Assembly: GCA_019155205.2 (NCBI GenBank)
Contig: JAHNZQ020000004.1
Span: 1,676,671-1,687,209, forward strand
DNA from: Gracilaria vermiculophylla
Lineage: Eukaryota; Rhodophyta; Florideophyceae; Gracilariales; Gracilariaceae
Direction of reading: 5' to 3'
DNA: 10,539 nucleotides
In this document: positions 1 to 8,980 of the stretch, piece by piece
Position numbering within the stretch: position 1 is the stretch's first letter
How the letters are laid out: the number at the start of each line of letters is the position of its first letter
Program-made: the position numbers and the translations under genes
The notes under the pieces: model-generated
The model's input: the letters and a program-made list of their open reading frames with translations, nothing else
Told to the model about the DNA's origin: nothing
Databases searched by the model: none

Positions 1-1684
1 TATGGTAGTGAACAACGTGCCGAATAGTACAGCTGCACACGTGTACCACACAGAGTCAACATTCAACACAGCCAATGGTCCCCGGAACATTTAGTTGTCA
101 GTGACAGCACAGTCACTTTATCCAACAGTTCTACGCGTCGTCGTTGACGTTGCCACGGCCAACAAGGCGGGATATACAGCCACAAAACATACTTCCGCTG
201 AATGCAGGGCTTGGAATTACTTATTGTCATTTCAGGACGCGCGTGCGACGACATTGATCGTATTTGGTGTGCTTTTGAGGCCACACCCAAAATGTCAAGC
301 CCACAAACTAAGAGTGACAAGAATATTTTTGTGCCCAGTGTGCAAGGGAGTGACACACTAGGGAATGAAAATTGGAAAGCGACCGGGAAAATGAGACGTA
401 AGAGAAGAGACGGAGTGCCGGAGGTCGTCTGACGGCGGTGCTGAGATTGGGGTTGAGTAGTGAAGTAGACTAGATGTGAAGGAGATTAAATTGGGCTCGG
501 TGCGAGGGAGCCACAGAGCAAAAAGAGCGGAAGATAAGAGATTGATCGAGTGGAACGAAAAATCCATGAGGTGCGTTATGTTCTGGTTGAAGGTGACCAT
601 CAGCGTTCAGCCCAAGCTTGAGTTCCAGAACTCGCGAGTAAACTCGCAAGACATCCAGATTGGCGGTGTTTGCGAGTTTGTCCAAACTGGTTGTGTAAAA
701 AAAATTGATGGATGAAAACTAACAGTATCTATAGCCTGCCAGTGTCCAAATTAATGTATTTTCGGCCAGGTCTAATATATACATTAAGAGCTTTTCTTTT
801 TATTGTTAAATCTTTTTAATACGTCCCCAAGACATGGGCTGCTTTACGAAAACACATAAAATAGCTATAAAGTGATGTTTAGCTAGACTAAATAAATTTC
901 ATTTTCTTCTCGTTTTTGTAGATGTTTTCAAATTTGTACGAAAAAGAAAAATTATGTTTCTGTAAACAAAACAATGAAAATGAATAACTTTTTATTTATT
1001 TACTTTCTACGTACTTATTGATTCTATATTATTTACATATGTAGCAGTCAATTTTTCGATGGTAAGAGCACAATAAAATATTAAAATATCTCCCTCACGA
1101 GTGTTGCTCGGCAAAAAGCACCGACAAGGAGCTGTTCTACAAGGGAGGTATACACAAGGGCGGACCCTCGGCAACGCAGTTATCAACATTTGCTGAACAG
1201 ATATTGGTATCCTTTACGGAGTCTGTACGACAAAATGAGTCGCAGCTTGCATTTTTACTGAATGCACCTTATTCCACGAACTCTTCTGAAAACATAGGAA
1301 AATAAATGAAAGGTGTCCGATGCGAAAGCGCTTTGCGAATTACTCACAAACGTCCCTCAGGAGATATTGGCTCTTCTGAAATAAATGCAATAAGGGTAGG
1401 CTGCGGTACCATAATCATCTATAGACTTGGATGGATATCCAGTATATGAAATATTGGGGTGTGAAGAGAGTGCACGGCCCTTTCACAAGTATTATGCGTA
1501 AATCCACTTGGCCCCCATATCTAGAAGCATGAAAATAGAGCGTGAAAAATTGTTGTTGCTGTGCTTGGTTTCATATATGAGAGTTGTCCATTTTGCCGGT
1601 ATTGGAGTTCAGCGCGGCTAACAGAAAGTTGGAGAGATGCAAGGAAAGTATGCCAGCTCTGGCACGGACCTACTTTGAGGTGCT
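1..1684. other. Unassigned region with no supported gene
   Basis: No reading frame here resembles a family I recognise. Several frames of 60 to 100 codons are open on both strands between 60 and 715, but they overlap one another and most begin at a codon other than ATG, so none stands out. Bases about 720-1090 are visibly AT-rich, with runs of A and T and no long open frame, like intergenic eukaryotic DNA. From 1090 to 1520 I see only short open stretches. A cluster of short inverted repeats at 620-679 is listed separately. Unrecognised repeats or a fast-evolving decayed gene cannot be excluded. Confidence 0.6.
620..679. repeat. Cluster of short inverted repeats
   Basis: AAACTCGCAA at 640-649 is perfectly complementary to TTGCGAGTTT at 670-679, giving a 10-base stem with a 20-base loop. 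Just before it, GAGTT (620-624) and AACTC (629-633) form a small hairpin around CCAG, and CTCGCGAG (631-638) is self-complementary, so the CTCGC/GCGAG core appears three times in 60 bases. The role is unknown. It could be a protein-binding site cluster, a structured RNA or chance. Confidence 0.4.
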
Positions 1685-3092
1685 TCAAGCACAAATTACG
1701 TAGTGAAGCACTTGCACCCACCCGGTCGGAGCGTTGCACACTATCGAGCTTAGTGCCGTTCCAAATAAGCGCACACCGGCTGATGCCCGCCCATTTTCTT
1801 CTTCTTCTTGACAAGCTAGACATGTTTGTAATGTGGTCCTGATTGCCCCCCGTAGTACCCTGATGGGGCTCGCTGTAAATATGCCTTTTCTCTGCCATCC
1901 AAATAGCACAGAACCACTTAGATGATAAGGTCGAGGATACATGCCGGCTTGGTATGATTCGTCCCACATTTTCTAGAGGATTGCTTGATAGTTCTTTGAA
2001 TTTGTGCACTGGTGGATCAAGTCAGGGCATTTGAAATCCACGAAATCGACAATCATCTCCTGAACAGGGATATGAAGCTGTTTTCCGAGAGAGATGAAAA
2101 GAGTATACGTGAAAGTTGCGATCAAGTAGTGTCGTTTCGGATAGAATCCTGTTAAACGTTTCTTCGTTGCCCTCTATAAGTTCTTCTGCGTAATACTTTT
2201 GTGCTTTTCTTCGTCATGTCCGTCAAATTCTAGGTCATTGAAGTCAATATAGTCGCCGTATATCAGCGGTAAACTCCGGTCGGCCATCAGGGAGCAGAGC
2301 GGATTAGAGGAAAAACTATGCACTTCATCAGGACCGTTGGGTATGGATGCATTGACGGGCGGGGATATGACCTTGAGTCTCGGTTCTACAACTTGGCCGG
2401 AGTTAATTTGACGCTTATGCTTCCAAAGTTAATAGAAGTCAGATAATTTGTGCTCTTCGCCACTAATATCTTGAATTCATGGACGATTTGGATGGGTAAT
2501 TAATTTCACAGGAATATCTTATTACGTCTAGTTGAGATTGGCGTGGTATTGAAACTCTCTTCCCACATGAGTCACTTCTTCACAATGCGGTGGGGACGCA
2601 AACCACCCATCATTCCGTAAATTGAACTGATTTCATAATTCCGGTAGCTTTCTACTGGAAGATCGTATAAAACCTGGAAGTATTCAGCATTGAAAGGTTG
2701 AATATTAGGTAGGTATAGATCTTTTTTGCCAAAAGATCTGACGATGATTCCGAAAGTTACAACAATTTACGCTCCAAAACTAACTGTGGGAGTCCAAAAT
2801 GAGCTCACCCGAACCCGCGTTGACGACGACAGAAGCTTGATGAGGAGCTGATCCAACCTCATTTGATAGTAGAACTATAATAGTATCTTTCTTTCATCTT
2901 GAAAGAGAATGCAAGTTTTCTCTGGATTAATATCACCATTTTTGCCTTTGCTTTCAAATGGTGTTTTCATCAAACCTGTTCGAGGTTTTTGAAGAGTTTT
3001 TGACGAGACTAATATTGTCAAATGTAATCTTCCAGTATTTCAGAAGCTTGTTTTGGAGTCTTTCGCGGGATATGAATTGGTCGGTCGCTCAT
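1685..3092 (-). pseudogene. Decayed protein-coding gene of unknown family
   Basis: Reading leftward, an ATG at 3092 opens a 24-codon frame (begins MSDRPIHIPRKTPKQ) that ends at TGA 3018-3020. Protein-like content then continues in other frames: about 3010 to 2875 (for example TPFESKGKNGDINPEKTC), about 2890 to 2780 (SNEVGSAPHQASVVV), and one frame from 2766 to 2386 broken only by stops at 2572, 2506 and 2500 (for example IQPFNAEYFQVLYDLP and IYGMMGGLRPHRIVKK). Next is an 84-codon stop-free stretch, 2428-2177 (PLIYGDYIDFNDLEFDGHDE). That last phase continues to 1685 with stops only at 2174 and 1973. The composition is rich in Y, F, D, N and E, unlike the low-complexity peptides of the shadow frames. 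I recognise no catalytic motif and no family. At least four frame changes and several stops make it non-functional. Introns could explain some breaks, but I see no convincing splice sites. Function is unknown; mobile-element or integrated-virus origin is possible from context only. Confidence 0.5.
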
Positions 3093-3356
3093 TTAAGAGA
3101 TTTTTAACAATTTGTTTGACATATGGGATTCTTGCAATCGTTGCTGTTTATTTTTGTCGTCATTTACTAATTTATTGGATCACAACTGTGGTACCTTCAG
3201 CCCTCCTGTCGAGCTGGTTGCGCACAACGTCCGTTAGAAGTTTTTGGTGAATCCAAATACACGAATTCCCAAAGGTGATCTCCGATGATAGCGGTCACGA
3301 TCCGGGGAAGTTCTGAAAGGGAATTTGCAAGCACCAAGCGGAGAAGGAAGTTCACT
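3093..3356. other. Spacer between decayed gene and LTR-like repeat
   Basis: This stretch lies upstream of the start of the decayed minus-strand gene. It is AT-rich near 3100-3190. A 65-codon plus-strand frame at 3053-3250 has hydrophobic content but starts at TTG and overlaps the decayed gene antisense, so I do not call it. If the decayed gene and the repeat at 3357-3717 belong to one element, this would be its leader. Confidence 0.35.
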
Positions 3357-3717
3357 TGGCGGACCATGTTACTACAGACGCTGCTGTGAGGCGACCTGGG
3401 GATGAGCGGCTTAGAAACCGGGAGGCGTTCGGCAAGAGTCTCTGACCGTAAAAACTAGAAGAAAACTGAAGGGTGCTTGTTTTAGTTCCCCCAGATGTGG
3501 GGCTCAACCGACACATTACGTACAATGCCGGGAGCCCGCCTCGACAGGTCTCATAACTGTACACTAGACTTATTACCTACACTATTTAATTAACATAAAT
3601 CTAAATTCTACAATTCCTCCGGAGTACTGTAATCCGTTAATACAATACAAACACTCTTTAGGAATATCCCATTGTAAAACCACATGACAATATTATCTAA
3701 GAATCCACTGTACTACA
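3357..3717 (-). repeat. LTR-like dispersed repeat, left copy
   Basis: The reverse complement of this segment aligns along its whole length with 10154-10539. Well-conserved blocks include a gcgacctgggga block, ttctaagccg, caagcaccctt and ccggttgag-type sequence. On the minus strand it starts at 3717 with TGTAGTACAGTGG, exactly where similarity to the right copy stops, so this is a true repeat boundary. The TGT start suits an LTR, but the far end and any internal domain are unproven, because the right copy leaves the window at the base matching about 3357. The decayed minus-strand gene begins about 265 bases beyond, in the same orientation, so this may be the upstream end of that element. Alternatives are a solo LTR, a terminal inverted repeat or a non-autonomous element. 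Confidence 0.7.
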
Positions 3718-3745
3718 GCAACTAACGAAGCGGTTGGACCGCTAT

Positions 3746-4082
3746 TGTAACAAATATAAGCCATAGACTCCGGCGGTTCAAAAAAGGTGCGCTACGTACT
3801 GCAAGCTTTGTCCCGGCACACTTCAAGACGACGCACGAGAACACTGCAATTTGTAAAAAAGACGCTTGGTACAAGCGAAGTAGCAGCAGTGCGTCGTGTG
3901 CTTCAAGCACTTTAAGCACGCGTCGCATAGATCAATTGCACTGCGACTTTGCGCCGTGCCATACGAACGTTAAAGTAGATAAATGAGAAGGTCTGACGCT
4001 TGACGTCTATTTTAAAGAAACACTTAACAACACAGCCAGAACCATCTCTGAGAAGAGCGTGGGCCAGGCCCGAATTCTTTTA
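3746..4082 (+). repeat. 5' LTR of the chromovirus
   Basis: It begins TGTAACAAATATAAGCCATA and matches the 3' LTR (start TGTAACAAACATAAGCCATA) along its length, including cacgagaacactg, cagtgcgtcgtg, cttcaagcac, cgtcgcatag and the distal ctctgag and ggccag blocks. Identity is roughly three quarters by eye. The right end is eroded: the 3' LTR closes with TACA, whereas here the corresponding bases read about tttta, so 4082 is approximate. An LTR of this type would supply promoter and polyadenylation signals, but I see no clear TATA box. The 9-base inverted arms at 3828-3836 and 3889-3897 are listed separately. Confidence 0.88.
3828..3897. repeat. Inverted repeat inside the 5' LTR
   Basis: ACGACGCAC (3828-3836) pairs with GTGCGTCGT (3889-3897) across 52 bases. 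The same arms survive in the 3' LTR (9273-9282 and 9335-9344), although much of the loop differs. GTGCTTCAAGCAC at 3898-3910, directly after the right arm, is itself a palindrome. These may be binding sites or an RNA stem of the LTR. Confidence 0.5.
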
Positions 4083-4209
4083 GCTCCTCTGTATTGCATA
4101 TGGTTGCATCGTTTTCAATCCTCCCGTTGGATCCGCACTCTCTCCCCTTGGTTTCCCACATTTCCGGTTCTTTTGTCCCCCTAGCCTCATAAACTGTAAC
4201 GAATCCCAC
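4083..4209 (+). other. Chromovirus leader; primer-binding site not recognised
   Basis: A tRNA-complementary primer-binding site usually follows the 5' LTR, often beginning TGG. The only nearby TGG, in tatggttgcatcg at about 4098, is not the complement of a tRNA 3' end that I recognise. The site may be mutated, or the LTR end may be misplaced by a few bases. Confidence 0.4.
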
Positions 4210-5650
4210 ATGCGGACAGTTCCTGCAACGTCTAGCTCAAGTCGCCCATCACGCCGTTCCACCCCGTTAGAAGGGGACGAAAGCGACAAACCACACACTC
4301 GAGCAGTGACCGTCATTGCTGTTGGTGTGTCAACTTTTGTCGCCATTGCTGCGATGGAATGGAAAGTTTTCGACCACACGGAAGCTGACGAACACCAATG
4401 CTTGCCCTCTCCGTATATTGCTCCTCTGCCGCGCTCTCAGCCACGACTGGTGCAAGAGGTTGGAAATGGGTCAAGTTCGAGGGGTTCAATCCCATTTCAT
4501 GCTATTCTTCGCTCTCTTCGCAGCCCACAACATGCTACGGAGGAACAGGTTGTGCAGATGCGACACTAGAGGATGCGGATATCAGGACAAGAAGAGACTC
4601 TTGAACGTCATTTCCAAGTTTTCGAGTCCTTCGTGTTATCCCAAGCCTACACATATTCGCTCATCACCCTCCCAACAGCGGTGGCCCTCGGCGTACCCCA
4701 GCACAGGATTCAGGAAAAGCCTCATGTCATGGATCAGCCAGATGCCTCGGTCGCCAGCCCGGAAACATAATCATGACAGAAAATCACCTGAAAGAACTGC
4801 CAGCCAGTACCAATGGTGTCCGACCTATGTGCCTAAAGTAGAACGCCCATCAACCGCTCGAATATTGCAAACGCAGTCCAAGCGGTATGCAATATCACGT
4901 ACGCCGCACGGCAGGATGATAAACCTTTGCTGCTTTTCAAAGACTTCAGTTTGGGCATACCCAAAGTTATATTCCTCTTCCCAGCAGTAAAGGGAACACA
5001 GGAAGTGCACATAGCGGTCTGCCAACTTCGCAAGGCATCTAAGGGCTATTAAAATTGAACGAGACGTCATGAAACAACTTTTGTGTCCTTGGAGGCTCTC
5101 GAGACCGGAATACGGAATTCCTTTGTCCCCGAAATGAACTGGTAGAAGAAGGCTTGAACCGTATCCAATTTCGTCTCTAAGGTCCCGTGTGAGTCCATCT
5201 TACGCGGATAACACACCTAGAGGAGACCTTCCAAGCTCCATTTTTCGATACCTATAGCTATCTGCCAATGTCTCTCACGACGCATTACATATAAAAATTA
5301 TTGTAGCATTCCCCCGCGGGATCCTCTCTCGATCTGGAACAAGTCATAAACTTTGCTCATACACTCTAAACGGCTGCCAAATGGGGTGATACGGCGCTCG
5401 GCGCTTCTAGGCAACATTACAAATCTGCCCACAGGGTTAGTTGTAACCCCCAGGGCCGTCACTCGAAAAAGAGCTCTTCAAACCTCTCTGACACCGTCGG
5501 TATCAATAGCAACGCCCACGCGCCCTCGTGGGGAGCAGCAGAGATGTCCAATGTCGACCATGATTGCATTTATTGGGCTCATGACCGGTTTGTACGCTGT
5601 GGCCATCGTTCATGAAGTGATCCGAGTAACCTCTGTCCCAAACGCGTAGT
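4210..5650 (+). pseudogene. gag: Decayed gag region of the chromovirus
   Basis: An ATG at 4210, about 127 bases past the LTR, opens 119 codons with a Ser/Arg-rich N terminus. Protein-like stretches continue in other frames at about 4573-4770, in shorter pieces to 5350, and at 5353-5649. Position and length (about 1.4 kb before the protease) fit gag, the structural protein that packages the element's RNA, but I cannot align the capsid core with confidence. Near the end, one frame at 5589-5636 reads FVRCGHRS, stop, SDPSNLCPKR, resembling a CCHC zinc knuckle with its first Cys replaced by Phe and its His position lost to TGA. The call rests mainly on position between LTR and protease. Many stops and frame changes make it non-functional. 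Confidence 0.6.
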
Positions 5651-6085
5651 GCATGCCTCGCATAATAAGCAATCGCGGGCAAAAAATTAAAGCCGCTGCA
5701 CATCGGTGCGGCTCCCCTGAAGTCTTCCACTCTCCATCTCTTTTCCCCGCAAAGCACGGCACAGGCATCCCACGCCACTACTCCAACCCATTCCGCAGTG
5801 AATTTGAACCGTAACGAAGAAATGATGTATGACGCTACCCTGAATGGCCATAGCGGTACCTTACGTCTCGACTACAGCGCTTCGCACGCTTTTCTATCCC
5901 CCGCTGCCGCTAAATTATGTAATATCGCTATGAAATCCTGGCGTCAATGCCAAACGGAACTCGGGGACAGCTTAAAGACGCTGCTTCTGGCGCAATCGGA
6001 AGAAACTATCTCCATGAAATATCTTGGCGCATCAATAACGGCGTATGTAATCAAGATGAAGGAGCACAAAAATAACCTAATTTAA
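5650..6085 (+). pseudogene. pro: Decayed retropepsin-like aspartic protease
   Basis: The clearest frame, from the ATG at 5798, reads YDATLNGHSGTLRLDYSASH, which matches the start of Ty3/gypsy proteases, where a substrate-like NGH strand leads to the catalytic LDSGASH loop. Here the active-site triplet has become D-Y-S-A (Asp codon at 5870-5872): the Asp remains, but the following Ser/Thr-Gly is replaced by Tyr-Ser, which should abolish activity. AFLSPAAAKL follows as expected. The same frame is open upstream from about 5670, so the 5798 ATG is probably internal to a former polyprotein. The enzyme would have cleaved Gag-Pol into its parts. The frame stops at 6083-6085, before the second half of the fold is recognisable. 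Confidence 0.78.
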
Positions 6086-6234
6086 TCACGGTATGCCTTC
6101 CATGGCTCTCTCAGACAGTACCAACACTCGGGCAGTCTTTACACTCGCTCTTCATCAATCACACTGATGGATGAAGCATCATTATCCACGCTCATCGCTC
6201 CGTTTCCCATAACTCGCGGTCGAGCACGGAAACG

Positions 6235-7214
6235 ATGCCAACGATATCCTTCAAAGGACTCCGCCACTTTGCCAATATGCGATCCTGCAACCTATTCGCT
6301 ATTCGCCTCAGCCTGACGTCTACCGTCAAATGCCACCCCAAGCTAATGAAAATGGTTGCCGACTTTCAAAATTTATTTCGGGAAGAACTCCTCGATATTC
6401 TGCAACCGTCTCGCGAGTTTGATTTTCAAATCGACCCCAGGGACGATGAGCCGCGCCCCATGGGACCCAGTATGCGGCTCTCCGCACAGGATCTCTTCGT
6501 CCCCCACAACACATTGAAAGCCCTACTCAAAAAAGGCCTCCTCCGTTCTTCTGCCTCTCATTACGGCGCACCAGTCTTCTTCGTGAAAAAGAAATCCTGC
6601 GAGTTTAGTATGGTCTGCAACTATCGCGGACTCAACTGCATAAGCACCGTGGATACCACACCACTTTCCCTCATCCATGAAGCGTTGGATCAAGTGGTAG
6701 GCACGAAGTTATTCTCTCAGATCGACTTAGGGGGCGCCCTCCACCAAATAAGCATCTAGGAGAGTGCCTGCCATTCGACAGCAATATGGACCCGATTTGG
6801 ATCTTTCAAGAATCGCGTCCTGTGCTTTGGACTAACCAACACGCAATCCCCCTCTCTCGACTGGTAGACCCCGTCCTTCGTCTTTTGAACGGAAATTGTC
6901 TGGTACTGTATCTGGAAGACATTCCCGTCTATAGTCTTTCACCAGAAGAGCCCAAGCTGCATTTGCGTGCCGTCTTGGGGGCACTTCGCACAAATCAGCT
7001 GTCCGCCAAATTGAGCAAATGTGCATCTGGTGTCCGCGAAGTGGACTACCTTTTCTTTTGCGTATCCGTGAAGGTTATTGCCACGCAGGACGGTCTTGTA
7101 ACTGTGGCTCAGAACTGGCCATCCTCCCGGTATATCCGTCATGTGCAGCAGTTTTTGGTCCTCGTCAACTTTTATTGGCGTTTTGTCGATGGCTATGCAC
7201 GCATTCACCGCTAG
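6235..7214 (+). pseudogene. pol: Decayed reverse transcriptase
   Basis: The first frame (6235-6759) carries the Ty3/gypsy N-terminal signature: a degenerate FREELLDIL leader, then GLLRSSASHYGAPVFFVKKK, CNYRGLNCIS and FSQIDLGGALHQI. The first catalytic Asp (codon 6724-6726) is present. A stop at 6757-6759 and frame changes follow; VLCFGLTN, of the usual FGLTNAP motif, lies near 6811 in another frame. The second frame (6786-7214) carries LVLYLEDIPVYS, where the catalytic pair YLDD has become YLED (Glu codon 6915-6917), then LSAKLSKC, VDYLFFCVS and FLVLVNFYWRFVDGYARI, the thumb region. The enzyme copies element RNA into DNA. With a split frame and an altered metal-binding pair, it cannot be active. 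Confidence 0.93.
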
Positions 7215-7740
7215 ATCTAGGATCTACAGCTGTCCCGAAATTTCTAATGGGGTCAAGAGTAGCCGAATGCATTCAACACTATTAAGGACGCTCTGCCTTC
7301 GGCGCTGATTCTGGCACATGCAGGTGCCTCCGAAAAGTTTTTTGACTACGAGCGCTTCCCAATCCGCCGTGGATGCCCCGCTGTTGCAGGCAGAGCAACC
7401 CATCATCCCCTTCCCCGCTGAGACCCACTGGAATACTGGCGATCAAGAATAACTCGTTGCAATGATTGCACTCCGCACGAGGTGGAGTCTCTACCTGTAC
7501 GGGCGGCACTGAATGCTCTCGATGGATCCTGAATCTATCAGTTATCTCCAGACAAATCACAAAAAGTCTGGTCGCCAGTGTTGCTGGTCGGACGATATCA
7601 AGGAATTTTCCTTTGAGATTAAGCATGTCTCTGGGACAAAAAATGTCGCCCCCTACGCCCTCAGTTGCCGTCCCGACCACGCACCCCCTCGTTTATGCGC
7701 TCTTATGGTACAGTCAAATGACATCCCGAAACGTGTAGGG
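7215..7740 (+). pseudogene. pol: Decayed RNase H domain
   Basis: Directly after the reverse transcriptase, one frame near 7260-7410 reads NAFNTIKDALPSALILAHAG, matching the linker (AFxxLKxALxxAPVL) that leads into gypsy RNase H. The canonical TDAS active-site strand is not legible and is replaced by FFDYERF. From 7420 another frame reads ETHWNTGDQE, stop, LVAMIALRT, corresponding to the usual YPTxxKELLAIVxALxxW. From 7513, SISYLQTNHKK, DDIKEFSFEIKHVSGTKNVA and YALSCRPDH match the domain end (normally ADALSRRPD, here APYALSC). This domain would degrade the RNA strand of the hybrid. There are at least two frame changes and two in-frame stops. Confidence 0.86.
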
Positions 7741-8950
7741 CCTGCCTATGCTGCGGATGCCCTTGCCACAAAAAACCTTAACTGCGACACTTCTTCAGAC
7801 CAATGCACCACTCGCCTATCAACCAACTTCATGTTCACTGAAGGAGTCACCTACTGGACTGGCAATGACCCGGCACGCATGTAAATCCCTGGAGGTCAAT
7901 TGCAAGTTGAACTCATGCAACATTTTCATGGACTCCCGCATTTTGGCGCCGATAAGACGTATTGCAAAGATATGCCCCACGCGTACGGTATGCAGATGTA
8001 CCGGAATATCTTTAATTTCGTGCACAAATGCCCATCTTTCCGGGTAAAAAAAACACACATCATGGCTCCGCCAGGACGCCTTCATCCCTTCCCGATACGT
8101 AAACGGTGTCGGGACCTCACCTCCTATGACCTACTTACAAATTCCCCGCAACACGAACGGTCAGGATACAACTCCGGTGATCATAGACGTACTCTGAAAG
8201 CACGCCAAGTATATCCCAACATCCAGGGCCGCATCAGCGCAGAAGAATTTTGGACTTTTCGACACGCACCCGTTTTTCAAGCCAAGCACACCGACTACAC
8301 TGATCTCAGAGCGCGAGCCCGACGTTGCTTACCAGTTTAAACGAAGGATCAAATGGTTGTTGCGCATCCGGAACAATTTTTTGACGGCTGGCCAATTAAA
8401 GACAGATGGGCAATCAGAAATACTCATTTGGGCCTTCTCGTCGATGTTGAGTTCTTCTAGACAGGCAGCGCCGGCCGAGTGGCATCTCGCACTTACAACA
8501 CCGAAGTTCGAATACAGCTCTTAACGACACTACAGCACCCGTAATTTCACTTCCAAATTCTGTCTTGGCTATGTCTGGCACACCCCGGCAACCGATGCCC
8601 TGAATAAGATCATAGCACAGGCCACAATCGACTACGATTTTCGGTGCCAGGCGCTTACAGCCCTGGCTCGCGACAACTTGACCGCCACTGTCGCCCACCA
8701 GAAGCATTGCTCTGGACGCCACCGCTCCATCTCACACCTGGAACCAGAATATTTCGTCCTTCAGCGCGCGGAACATCTCACGACAGCATGACGGCCATAA
8801 TTTCACTAAACAGGCAGCACGTTTTATACGATCATTTCGTGTCCTCAAAAATTCGAACCGGTCACGTACTGCCTTGAGTTACAACCCAACATGTGACCTG
8901 CGCTGGATGTTTACCATATATCGAAGTTGCGCCGCTTTTACGGAGAGCCA
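7741..8950 (+). pseudogene. pol: Decayed integrase
   Basis: After a linker, the zinc-binding domain appears as HFHGLPHFGADKTY and HKCPSFRVKK around 7918-8050. The HHCC set is HH-C-F, so the last Cys is lost. A single TAA at 7882-7884 interrupts this frame. APPGRLHPFPI leads into the catalytic core: the first Asp is in SYDLLTNSP (8128-8130). The second lies in another frame as LISEREP, with Glu (8309-8311) where SDRDP has its catalytic Asp. The third acidic residue is kept in TDGQSE (8417-8419). SSMLSSSRQAAPAEWHLALT, LGYVWHTP and LARDNLTATVAHQKHCSGR follow. After stops at 8522 and 8789, a GPF/Y-like module (FEPVTYCLEL, ALDVYHISKLRRFYGE) runs to about 8950. This enzyme would insert the DNA copy into the genome; here it is inactive. 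Confidence 0.92.
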
Positions 8951-8980
8951 TCAGGCCCTCTGGAAATCAATATCAACAAT

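Noticed and set aside
63..356. Minus-strand frame with a hydrophobic start resembling a signal peptide, possibly a secreted protein
   Set aside because: It begins at GTG, not ATG, the remainder has no recognisable motif, and other frames across the same bases are equally open. Resemblance to a secreted effector is too weak.
202..432. Plus-strand 76-codon frame starting with ATG and ending in a basic tail
   Set aside because: It follows a stop directly, has no recognisable family and overlaps open frames on the other strand. It is not distinguishable from chance.
470..685. Minus-strand 71-codon frame with a leucine-rich start
   Set aside because: It begins at TTG with no nearby ATG, contains the inverted-repeat cluster and matches nothing I know.
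2779..2800. ELILDS on the minus strand as a Copia protease active site (LDSGA)
   Set aside because: The Gly-Ala that should follow is absent, and no Copia integrase or reverse transcriptase motif appears downstream.
3053..3250. Plus-strand frame with membrane-like hydrophobic content
   Set aside because: It begins at TTG, lies in AT-rich DNA that easily encodes hydrophobic runs, and is antisense to the start of the decayed minus-strand gene.
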